From Prevotella sp. (GTDB taxonomy: Bacteria > Bacteroidota > Bacteroidia > Bacteroidales > Bacteroidaceae), in NCBI GenBank assembly GCA_021204735.1, contig JAJPYV010000040.1, positions 1 to 5,879 on the forward strand: a DNA stretch of 5,879 nt. The letters are read 5' to 3'. The position numbers were made by a program, and so were the translations under genes. The notes beneath the pieces were generated by a model. That model saw only the letters and a list, made by a program, of their open reading frames with translations, was not told where the DNA came from and ran no database searches. Positions 1 to 5,877 of this stretch are shown one piece after another; position 1 is the stretch's first letter; every line of letters begins with the position of its first letter.

Positions 1-29
1 AAAAGTACACATTTATTGCGAAAAAAGAT

Positions 30-37
30 TATTTTTG
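30..37 (+). promoter_or_regulatory. Candidate Bacteroidota-type -7 promoter box (TATTTTTG) upstream of tsaB
   Basis: The octamer TATTTTTG matches the TAnnTTTG -7 consensus used by the primary sigma factor of Bacteroidota. It lies 25 bases before the tsaB ATG, which would place transcription start around 42-45 and leave a 5' leader of about 20 bases. No convincing TTTG -33 box is visible about 19-21 bases upstream; the nearest TTG, at 16-18, is too close. The surrounding 62 bases are A/T-rich and hold no gene. The octamer is simple enough to arise by chance, so the call is moderate. Confidence 0.4.
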
Positions 38-62
38 CACGTTATTTAAATTAATAGTTGCG

Positions 63-752
63 ATGTCGTGTATATTGAATATTGAGACCAGTACTAATGT
101 TTGTTCTGTGGCTGTCAGTCAGGAAGGCTGTTGCATCTTCAACCGTGAGGACAGGAGTGGATACAATCATGCAGAAAGGCTCGGTACATTCGTTCAAGAG
201 GCGGTTTCTTTCGCTGACAGTCATGCAATTCCCGTTGATGCAGTGGCAGTGAGTGGCGGTCCAGGCTCATATACAGGGCTTCGTGTAGGGGCTTCAATGG
301 CTAAGGGAATGTGCTATGGAAGAGATATCAAACTAATCTCTGTTCCCACGCTTGAGGTGCTATCAGTACCAGTGCTGTTGGAGCATGAGCTTGAAGACGG
401 TACATTGCTGTGCCCTATGATTGATGCCCGACGCATGGAAGTGTATGCTGCGATTTACGATAGGTCTTTGAAGAAGGTCAGGCAGATACAGGCAGATATC
501 GTGGATGAGACATCCTACCGTGAATATCTCGACAAGGGAAAGGTATGTTTCTTTGGTAATGGAGCGAGCAAGTGCGCTGCTGCCCTCAATCACCCAAATG
601 CAATAATTCTCAAGGACATAGAACCGCTTGCGAAGTATATGTTCCCATTGGCAGAGAAGCGCATTGCTGAGGAGATATATGAGGACGTGGCATATTTCGT
701 GCCGTTCTATCTGAAAGACTTCGTGGCAAAGCCTGCGAAAAAATTGTTATGA
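63..752 (+). CDS. tsaB: tRNA N6-threonylcarbamoyladenosine (t6A) biosynthesis protein TsaB
   Basis: TsaB is the non-catalytic ASKHA-fold partner of TsaD. With TsaE it supports transfer of threonylcarbamoyl from threonylcarbamoyl-AMP to A37 of ANN-decoding tRNAs in the cytoplasm. The 229-residue protein has the usual family length. It opens with ILNIETST (residues 4-11), carries NHAERL at 35-40, and has the diagnostic glycine-rich block SGGPGSYTGLRVG at 64-76. PMIDARRMEVYAA follows at 118-130, a GNGASK turn at 166-171, and the C-terminal PFYLKDFVA segment at 214-222. There is no signal peptide or membrane segment. The ATG at 63 puts the first beta strand immediately at the N-terminus, as in homologues. 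No Shine-Dalgarno is visible before it, which is common in Bacteroidota. The partners TsaC, TsaD and TsaE are not in the window. The gene ends in TGA and is separated by 65 bases from the next gene, so it may be transcribed separately. Confidence 0.96.
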   Translation: MSCILNIETSTNVCSVAVSQEGCCIFNREDRSGYNHAERLGTFVQEAVSFADSHAIPVDAVAVSGGPGSYTGLRVGASMAKGMCYGRDIKLISVPTLEVLSVPVLLEHELEDGTLLCPMIDARRMEVYAAIYDRSLKKVRQIQADIVDETSYREYLDKGKVCFFGNGASKCAAALNHPNAIILKDIEPLAKYMFPLAEKRIAEEIYEDVAYFVPFYLKDFVAKPAKKLL

Positions 753-786
753 GTGAGAGAGTGAATTAATGCGTAAACTCTATATG

Positions 787-798
787 TTTTGCGCAAAA
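787..798. repeat. Perfect 12-base palindrome TTTTGCGCAAAA upstream of the DUF4290 gene
   Basis: The sequence equals its own reverse complement over 12 bases and ends 19 bases before the ATG at 818. It overlaps a near-match to a -7 promoter box (TATGTTTTG, 783-791, one T longer than TAnnTTTG). Its position would suit an operator or a promoter element for the downstream operon, but no regulator binding this exact site is known to me. With no spacer it would make a poor RNA hairpin, and no T-tract follows it directly, so it does not look like a terminator. Its function is inference. Confidence 0.35.
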
Positions 799-817
799 TG
801 ATAAACCTAATTAGAAT

Positions 818-1414
818 ATGAATATCGAAGGATTGGATTATAATACCCAACGTACACACTTGGTACTGCCAGAATATGGCAGAGAGGTGCAGAAAATGGT
901 CGACTATGCTGTTTCATTGCCCACTAAGGCAGAAAGGCAGCGATGTGCAGAGACTATTGTCAGCATTATGGAACGGATGTTCCCCCAGACTAAGGAAGGC
1001 GTTGATTATAAGCAGAAGTTATGGGATCATTTGGCTATAATAAGTGATTTTAAACTTGATATCGACTATCCTGTTGACATTAGTGAGGCAAAGAAAATTT
1101 CTCAGAAACCAGAACCTTTGGATTATCCAAAACAGAAGAATCCAATTAAGCATTATGGGAGCATGGTTTTTGAGTTGTTCGACCAATTGAAAAAGATGCC
1201 TCCAGGTTCGCAGAGGGATGAGTTGGCAAGACTTACGGCTAACCAGATGAAACGTAACTTGATTCAATGGAGTCACGGATCCAGTGAGGACGAGAAAGTT
1301 GCAGACGACCTTGCGAAGTTTACCGACGGAGCTATTCAGCTTGATCCTAATACTTTCAGGTTCAATATCGGAAGCATGAGAGACCCTATTGAAAAGAGGA
1401 GAAAAAAGAAATAG
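818..1414 (+). CDS. DUF4290 family protein of unknown function
   Basis: This 198-residue protein matches the uncharacterised family DUF4290, which is widespread in Bacteroidota. I know of no assigned function and do not propose one. Visible features are an N-terminal LDYNTQRTHLVLPEYGR block (6-22), a KLWDHLAIISDF segment (67-78) followed by an acidic stretch ending in DYP (83-85), and a proline/lysine-rich linker (about 92-110). After these come KHYG (111-114), a helical ANQMKRNLIQW stretch (141-151) and a very basic tail, KRRKKK (193-198). It appears soluble and mostly alpha-helical, with no signal peptide or membrane span. The basic tail could contact nucleic acid or anionic lipid, but that is speculation. 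The start is fixed by an in-frame TAG at 812-814, two codons upstream of the ATG. No Shine-Dalgarno is evident. The TAG stop abuts the murA ATG with no spacer and in the same frame, so the two are almost certainly cotranscribed and probably translationally coupled. Confidence 0.9.
   Translation: MNIEGLDYNTQRTHLVLPEYGREVQKMVDYAVSLPTKAERQRCAETIVSIMERMFPQTKEGVDYKQKLWDHLAIISDFKLDIDYPVDISEAKKISQKPEPLDYPKQKNPIKHYGSMVFELFDQLKKMPPGSQRDELARLTANQMKRNLIQWSHGSSEDEKVADDLAKFTDGAIQLDPNTFRFNIGSMRDPIEKRRKKK
1397..1401 (+). promoter_or_regulatory. Shine-Dalgarno-like AGGAG for murA, inside the DUF4290 coding end
   Basis: AGGAG lies in a purine-only run (1391-1411 apart from T-containing codons further upstream) that encodes the basic tail of the upstream protein. 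Thirteen bases separate it from the murA ATG, longer than the usual 5-9, so it may act weakly or mainly help terminating ribosomes re-initiate. It is the clearest Shine-Dalgarno-like sequence at the DUF4290-murA junction. Confidence 0.4.
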
Positions 1415-2734
1415 ATGGAATCATTCGTAATTGAAGGCGGTCATGCGCTAAGCGGTACGATTTCTCCGCAAGGGGCTAAAAACGAGGCGTTGGAGGTGTT
1501 TTGCGCCTCTCTGCTCACGCCTGATGAGGTGAGGATTAGTAATATTCCCGACATTTTGGACGTGAACAATATCATAGCCCTGTTGAAGGATATCGGCGTT
1601 CAGGTCGTTAAGATCGGGCATAATGAATATTCCTTCAAGGCAGAACATATTGACCTCAATTACTTAGAGAGTGATGAGTTCATACGTAAATGCGCATCCC
1701 TCCGTGGAAGTGTTCTTATGATTGGTCCGTTGCTCGCCCGTTTCGGTAAGGCTATTGTGGCTAAGCCAGGAGGTGACAAGATAGGGCGCAGGCGGCTCGA
1801 CACACATTTCCTTGGATTTAAGTTTTTGGGTGCGAAGTTCACTCACGATGAGGAAAGGGGAACGTATGAGATAAACGGCAGGAATCTCAGAGGAGCATAT
1901 ATGTTGCTTGACGAGGCTTCAGTTACAGGTACTGCCAACATCATTATGGCAGCAGTTCTTACGGAAGGTACTACGACTATTTACAATGCTGCGTGTGAGC
2001 CATATATTCAACAGTTGTGCCACATGCTCAATCGTATGGGTGCGAGAATCAGTGGAATTGCTTCCAACCTGCTCACTATTGTGGGTGTTAAGATGCTTCA
2101 CGGTACAGACCACAAGATTATGCCAGACATGATTGAAGTCGGGTCTTTTATCGGTATGGCAGCCATGGTGGGTAATGGCATACGTATAAAAGATGTGTCA
2201 CTGCGCAATCTCGGAATTATTCCAAAGGCTTTCCGTCGTCTTGGTGTAAAGATAAAGGTTGAGGGGGATGATATTGTTATTTCTCGCCAGCCACATTACC
2301 AGATTGAGTCGTTTGTCGATGGGTCGATTATGACTCTCTCTGATGCGCCATGGCCAGGACTTACGCCTGACCTTTTGTCAGTTTTGATAGTTGTGGCTAC
2401 ACAAGCAAGGGGGAGCGTACTGTTTCATCAGAAAATGTTCGAGAGTCGTTTGTTTTTTGTAGACAAACTGATTGATATGGGTGCGAATATCATACTTTGC
2501 GACCCTCATCGTGCTGTTGTCGTGGGGCATGACCGTCGTGTACGTCTGCGTGCGGGACGGATGAGCAGTCCTGATATCCGTGCCGGTATCGCCCTTCTCA
2601 TTGCAGCTTTGAGTGCGAATGGTGTCAGTCGTATTGACAATATTGCTCAGATTGACCGTGGTTATGAGAATATAGAGGCGAGGTTGAATGCACTTGGCGC
2701 AAAAATTGAGAGACATATATATAAGAATGATTAA
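1415..2734 (+). CDS. murA: UDP-N-acetylglucosamine 1-carboxyvinyltransferase MurA, Cys-to-Asp active-site form
   Basis: MurA transfers enolpyruvate from phosphoenolpyruvate to UDP-GlcNAc, the first committed cytoplasmic step of peptidoglycan synthesis. The 439-residue length is slightly above the E. coli enzyme's 419. The two-domain EPSP-synthase-like fold is supported by GAKNEAL (20-26, with Lys22 and Asn23), LRGSVLMIGPLLARFG (96-111, Arg97 equivalent to E. coli Arg91) and the mobile loop PGGDKIGRRRLD (118-129). Further on are LTPD (316-319, Asp319 equivalent to the general base Asp305), ESR (343-345), PDIRAG (386-391, Arg389 equivalent to Arg397) and IDRGYENIEARLNALGA (413-429). The loop cysteine that fosfomycin alkylates (Cys115 in E. 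coli) is Asp121 here. This is a known natural variant that stays catalytically active but is fosfomycin-insensitive in other bacteria. Residues 300-320 (VDGSIMTLSDAPWPGLTPDL) are an otherwise normal active-site strand. The gene abuts the DUF4290 gene upstream and overlaps rimM by 8 bases downstream. Confidence 0.97.
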   Translation: MESFVIEGGHALSGTISPQGAKNEALEVFCASLLTPDEVRISNIPDILDVNNIIALLKDIGVQVVKIGHNEYSFKAEHIDLNYLESDEFIRKCASLRGSVLMIGPLLARFGKAIVAKPGGDKIGRRRLDTHFLGFKFLGAKFTHDEERGTYEINGRNLRGAYMLLDEASVTGTANIIMAAVLTEGTTTIYNAACEPYIQQLCHMLNRMGARISGIASNLLTIVGVKMLHGTDHKIMPDMIEVGSFIGMAAMVGNGIRIKDVSLRNLGIIPKAFRRLGVKIKVEGDDIVISRQPHYQIESFVDGSIMTLSDAPWPGLTPDLLSVLIVVATQARGSVLFHQKMFESRLFFVDKLIDMGANIILCDPHRAVVVGHDRRVRLRAGRMSSPDIRAGIALLIAALSANGVSRIDNIAQIDRGYENIEARLNALGAKIERHIYKND

Positions 2735-3254
2735 GCAAGAGGATGTTTTTAAAATCGGTAGGATAGGGAAGCCACATGGCGTGAAAGGTGAACTGTCGTT
2801 CTCTTTTACAGATGATGTGTTTGACCGTACTGATTCAGAATATCTCGTACTGCTTGTGAATGGCATTCTCGTTCCTTTCTTTTGGGAGGAATACCGATTC
2901 AAGAGTAATGAGACAGCTTTGATAAAGTTTGTTGATATAGACACTAAGGAGCAGGCACAGGAACTTACCGGTTGTGATGTATATTTTCCATGGAGTCTTT
3001 CCGACGGTATTGAGAATGAAATGTCCCTGCACTCGACAGTTGGGTTCAGTTTGTTTAATGCAGGCAATAATACTCGTGTAGGTACGGTTAAGTCTATAGA
3101 TGATTCTACTGCGAATATACTGTTTAATGTGGAAACATCGGAGGAAAATATCGTCATGATACCTGCAAGTGAGGAACTGATTGTATCCATTGATGTGGAG
3201 AAACGGGAGATTGTTGTCGACATACCAGAAGGTCTGCTCGAAATAAATAATTAA
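2727..3254 (+). CDS. rimM: 16S rRNA processing / 30S ribosome maturation factor RimM
   Basis: RimM binds ribosomal protein uS19 and assists maturation of the 30S head and 16S rRNA 3' domain. From the ATG at 2727 the protein has 175 residues, typical of the family. The N-terminal RimM domain opens with the signature GRIGKPHGVKGEL (11-23). The C-terminal PRC-barrel is marked by TVGFSLFNAG (104-113), VGTVKSID (118-125) and the closing MIPASEELIVSID plus VVDIPEGLLE (144-156 and 163-172). An in-frame ATG at 2688 would add 13 residues (MHLAQKLRDIYIR) that merely re-read the end of murA in another frame. The 2727 start places the signature at the usual distance from the N-terminus and is preferred. 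It gives an 8-base overlap with murA, consistent with translational coupling. No strong Shine-Dalgarno is seen; GAGAG at 2708-2712 is the nearest purine patch. The stop is TAA, five bases before dxr. In many bacteria rimM sits with rpsP and trmD, but those genes are not here. Confidence 0.95.
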   Translation: MIKQEDVFKIGRIGKPHGVKGELSFSFTDDVFDRTDSEYLVLLVNGILVPFFWEEYRFKSNETALIKFVDIDTKEQAQELTGCDVYFPWSLSDGIENEMSLHSTVGFSLFNAGNNTRVGTVKSIDDSTANILFNVETSEENIVMIPASEELIVSIDVEKREIVVDIPEGLLEINN

Positions 3255-3259
3255 AGTGT

Positions 3260-4420
3260 ATGAAAAAACAGATAGCTATCCTTGGTTCTACGGGTTCTAT
3301 AGGGACACAGGCGTTGGAGGTGATAAGTGAGCATTCCGACTTGTTCGAGGTGTATTGTCTTACTGCCAACAGTCGTGTCAAGGAACTTGCTGACCAGGCG
3401 CGGCGGTTTATGCCTGCGGCTGTGGTGATAGCTGACGAAAACAGATACGAGGAATTGAAAGACCTGCTTGGCGACCTACCAGATATAAAAGTTTATGCAG
3501 GTAAGAAGGCTTTGGAGGAGATTGTCGAGGCAGAGCCGATAGACATGGTTCTTACAGCGATGGTGGGTTTTGCTGGGCTCAGTCCTACTATTCATGCTAT
3601 CAAGGCACACAAGAAGATTTGTCTTGCAAACAAGGAAACACTTGTTGTGGCAGGCGAACTGATATGTCGCCTGGCAAATGAATATCACTCTCCGATTATT
3701 CCTGTGGACAGTGAGCACTCGGCGATATTCCAAAGTCTTATTGGGGAGGGTGATAATCCTATTGAGAAAATTCTTCTCACAGCTTCAGGCGGTCCTTTCC
3801 GCAATTTCACTATGGAGCAGTTGGCTACCGTAACAAAGGCAGATGCGTTGAGGCATCCCACTTGGCACATGGGTGCGAAGATTACGATAGACAGTGCGTC
3901 GATGATGAACAAGGGTTTTGAAGTAATCGAGGCTAAATGGTTGTTTGGCATAGGAGCAGACAAGATACAAGTTCTTATTCACCCACAGAGCATATTGCAC
4001 AGTGCGGTACAGTTTTGCGATGGTTCGGTGAAGGGGCAACTTGGAGTACCAGATATGCGCATTCCTATACAACTTGCGTTTACCTATCCCGACCGTCTGC
4101 ACCTTAACGGAGAACGTCTTGACCTGTTCAAGCATCCGTTAGAGTTCTTTGAACCAGACTTGGATAAATTCCGTTGTCTTGCCCTCGCTTTCGAGGCTAT
4201 ACGCAAGGGCGGTAATATGCCTTGTATTGTCAATGCTGCCAACGAGGTTGTGAATCGTGGATTCCTTGAAGACAGGTGCGGTTTTCTGCAAATGGGTGAG
4301 ATAATTGAGAAAACAATGAACCGTGTGGCGTTCAGCAGTGTGTCTGATTATGATACTTATATAGCAACAGATGCAGAGGCGAGAAAGGTTGCAGAGGAAC
4401 TCCTGCAACAAGGAAATTAA
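3260..4420 (+). CDS. dxr: 1-deoxy-D-xylulose 5-phosphate reductoisomerase (DXR/IspC)
   Basis: DXR converts 1-deoxy-D-xylulose 5-phosphate to 2-C-methyl-D-erythritol 4-phosphate with NADPH and a divalent metal. This is the committed step of the MEP pathway to isoprenoids such as undecaprenyl phosphate and quinones. The 386-residue protein shows the NADPH-binding GSTGSIG (9-15), LANKETLV (122-129) and the metal site VDSEHSA (149-155, Asp150 and Glu152). It also has ASGGPF (175-180), the substrate-covering loop HPTWHMG (199-205, Trp202), DSASMMNKGFE (211-221, with Asn217, Lys218 and the third metal ligand Glu221), HPQS (241-244) and NAANE (325-329). All key residues are present, so it should be active and in principle sensitive to fosmidomycin. 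The ATG at 3260 is five bases after the rimM stop and puts the Rossmann strand KKQIAILGSTG at the N-terminus. dxr near rseP is a common bacterial arrangement, but the uppS and cdsA genes that separate them in E. coli are absent here. Confidence 0.98.
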   Translation: MKKQIAILGSTGSIGTQALEVISEHSDLFEVYCLTANSRVKELADQARRFMPAAVVIADENRYEELKDLLGDLPDIKVYAGKKALEEIVEAEPIDMVLTAMVGFAGLSPTIHAIKAHKKICLANKETLVVAGELICRLANEYHSPIIPVDSEHSAIFQSLIGEGDNPIEKILLTASGGPFRNFTMEQLATVTKADALRHPTWHMGAKITIDSASMMNKGFEVIEAKWLFGIGADKIQVLIHPQSILHSAVQFCDGSVKGQLGVPDMRIPIQLAFTYPDRLHLNGERLDLFKHPLEFFEPDLDKFRCLALAFEAIRKGGNMPCIVNAANEVVNRGFLEDRCGFLQMGEIIEKTMNRVAFSSVSDYDTYIATDAEARKVAEELLQQGN

Positions 4421-4433
4421 AGAGAACAGTTAA

Positions 4434-4456
4434 GAGACCCATTAATTATGGGTTTC
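4434..4456 (+). terminator. Intergenic hairpin between dxr and rseP (possible weak terminator, attenuator or processing site)
   Basis: GAGACCCAT (4434-4442) can pair with ATGGGTTTC (4448-4456) to form a 9-base-pair stem, including one G-T wobble, around the 5-base loop TAATT. The core of six pairs, ACCCAT/ATGGGT, is perfect. It starts 14 bases after the dxr stop. The sequence that follows, ACATTATTAATTTAAAAT, is A/T-rich but lacks a continuous T-tract, so a strong intrinsic terminator is unlikely. It could partly reduce read-through into rseP or protect the 3' end of the upstream message. The assignment as a terminator is tentative. Confidence 0.4.
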
Positions 4457-4482
4457 ACATTATTAATTTAAAATAAGAGAAT

Positions 4483-4487
4483 AAGGA
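4483..4487 (+). promoter_or_regulatory. Shine-Dalgarno-like AAGGA for rseP
   Basis: AAGGA sits 10 bases before the ATG at 4498, within an A-rich leader. It is one of the better ribosome-binding matches in this window and supports the 4498 start over the internal ATG at codon 12. Confidence 0.45.
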
Positions 4488-4497
4488 AAAACAGTAT

Positions 4498-5877
4498 ATG
4501 GAAATATTTTTGATAAAGCTACTTCAGTTCATGCTTGCAATTTCTATTTTGGTGTTGCTTCATGAATTTGGACACTTCTTTTTTTCGAAATTGTTCGGTG
4601 TAAGGGTAGAGAAATTTTATTTGTTTTTCAATCCCTGGTTTCACCTTTTTGAATTTAAACCTAAGAAAAGTGAGACTACATACGGTATAGGGTGGTTGCC
4701 TTTGGGCGGTTACTGCAAGATTGCAGGTATGATAGATGAGTCGTTTGACACCGAACAGATGAAACAACCTATGCAAGAGTGGGAGTTCCGTGCAAAACCC
4801 GCCTGGCAACGACTGTTGATAATGATTGGTGGTGTGCTCGTAAACTTCATACTTGCACTGTTTATATATTCAATGGTTATGTTTCATTGGGGAGACACCT
4901 ATATCCCAATTAAGGACATGACGTTGGGTATGAAATTCAACGACCAGGCGAAAGAGATAGGTTTCAAGGATGGAGACATACTTCTCGGAACGGATGAAAA
5001 GACCTTTACGAGGTTTGATGTTGATATGTATCGTGCTATATCTGAGGCAAAGACGGTGGATGTGCTGCGCGAGGGCAAGGAAGTTGAGATAACCATGCCA
5101 GAGAAGATGAGTTTGCTAACGATGCTCAAGTCAGACCCAGTTTTCGCCCGTCCGTTTATCCCTGCGGATATAGACAGTGTACTACCGAAAAGTCCTGCTG
5201 CGAAAGCCGGTATGTTGAAGGGCGATAAGTTGGTCGCATTCAATGGTGAAGCTATTGACTCTTGGAACGAGTTTGACAATCATATAGGTGTTCTTCATGA
5301 CATGCTCGATGGTGCGAAATCAAGTAAGGATAGTATGAAAGTGCGCTCGATAACCCTTTCACTCTGTCATGCCGCTACACCAGAAAAAATAGATACTGTG
5401 AGTATGACACTTACTCCCGAACTCACAATGGGTGTGATGTTCAAGAACGTGAACGGTCTATATGAGCCTATTACGGTGAATTACAGTTTCTTTGCGAGTT
5501 TCCCTGCCGGTATCAACTATGGTTTGGGTGTTTTGAGGGGATATGTTGATGATTTGAAATATGTGTTCACAGCCGACGGTGCTAAATCACTCGGCGGTTT
5601 CGGTTCTATAGGTAGTCTGTTCCCACCAACTTGGGACTGGATGATGTTCTGGCGGATGACGGCATTTCTAAGCATAATCCTTGCCTTTATGAACATTTTG
5701 CCGATACCAGCACTTGATGGCGGTCATGTTTTGTTCCTTCTCTATGAGATGATTACCCGTCGCAAACCAAGTGAGAATTTCATGATTAGGGCAGAATATG
5801 TAGGTTTTGCAATTCTTATCATTCTCATGGTGGTGGCAAATCTCAACGACATATTGCGTTGGCTTGGTTACATGTAA
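4498..5877 (+). CDS. rseP: RIP metalloprotease RseP (site-2 protease family)
   Basis: RseP is a zinc-dependent intramembrane protease of the inner membrane. In E. coli it cuts the anti-sigma factor RseA after DegS and clears remnant signal peptides; the substrates in Bacteroidota are not evident from this window. The 459-residue protein has a first membrane helix carrying the zinc motif HEFGH (22-26) and a membrane-associated loop GWLPLGGYCKIAGM (65-78). A second helix is at about 104-128, containing GGVLVNFILA (111-120). A tandem PDZ region spans about 135-285, the second repeat marked by SPAAKAGMLKGDKLVAFNGE (232-251). LGGFGSIG follows at 365-372. A third helix (about 385-404) leads into NILPIPALDGGH (399-410), where Asp407 is the third zinc ligand, and a fourth helix spans about 434-450. 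All catalytic residues are present. Relative to E. coli, GPxxN is GGVLVN and the later GP motif has G in place of P. The start at 4498 keeps the full first helix. The gene ends in TAA two bases from the window end. Confidence 0.97.
   Translation: MEIFLIKLLQFMLAISILVLLHEFGHFFFSKLFGVRVEKFYLFFNPWFHLFEFKPKKSETTYGIGWLPLGGYCKIAGMIDESFDTEQMKQPMQEWEFRAKPAWQRLLIMIGGVLVNFILALFIYSMVMFHWGDTYIPIKDMTLGMKFNDQAKEIGFKDGDILLGTDEKTFTRFDVDMYRAISEAKTVDVLREGKEVEITMPEKMSLLTMLKSDPVFARPFIPADIDSVLPKSPAAKAGMLKGDKLVAFNGEAIDSWNEFDNHIGVLHDMLDGAKSSKDSMKVRSITLSLCHAATPEKIDTVSMTLTPELTMGVMFKNVNGLYEPITVNYSFFASFPAGINYGLGVLRGYVDDLKYVFTADGAKSLGGFGSIGSLFPPTWDWMMFWRMTAFLSIILAFMNILPIPALDGGHVLFLLYEMITRRKPSENFMIRAEYVGFAILIILMVVANLNDILRWLGYM

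Noticed and set aside
769..801. A 10-codon open frame (MRKLYMFCAK) in the gap between tsaB and the DUF4290 gene, a possible leader peptide
   Set aside because: It has no Shine-Dalgarno, no run of regulatory codons and no alternative hairpins of the attenuator kind. An open frame of this size is expected by chance.
1499..1506. A repeat of TTTTGCGC, half of the intergenic palindrome, inside murA
   Set aside because: It is in coding sequence (Val-Phe-Cys-Ala), lacks the second arm and is short enough to recur by chance.
1908..2132. A 74-codon open frame on the + strand inside murA in another frame
   Set aside because: It is completely contained in the conserved murA coding region and shows no recognisable domain.
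2378..3223. A 281-codon open frame on the - strand opposite the end of murA and most of rimM
   Set aside because: It spans two well-supported + strand genes in different frames, is rich in Ser, Thr and Ile as antisense shadows often are, shows no recognisable motif and would be the only - strand gene. It is best explained as a chance open frame.
4505..4512. A second copy of the promoter octamer TATTTTTG, just inside rseP
   Set aside because: It falls after the rseP ATG and encodes Ile-Phe-Leu at codons 3-5, part of a hydrophobic N-terminus. A transcript starting there would lose the proper start codon and the complete first helix.
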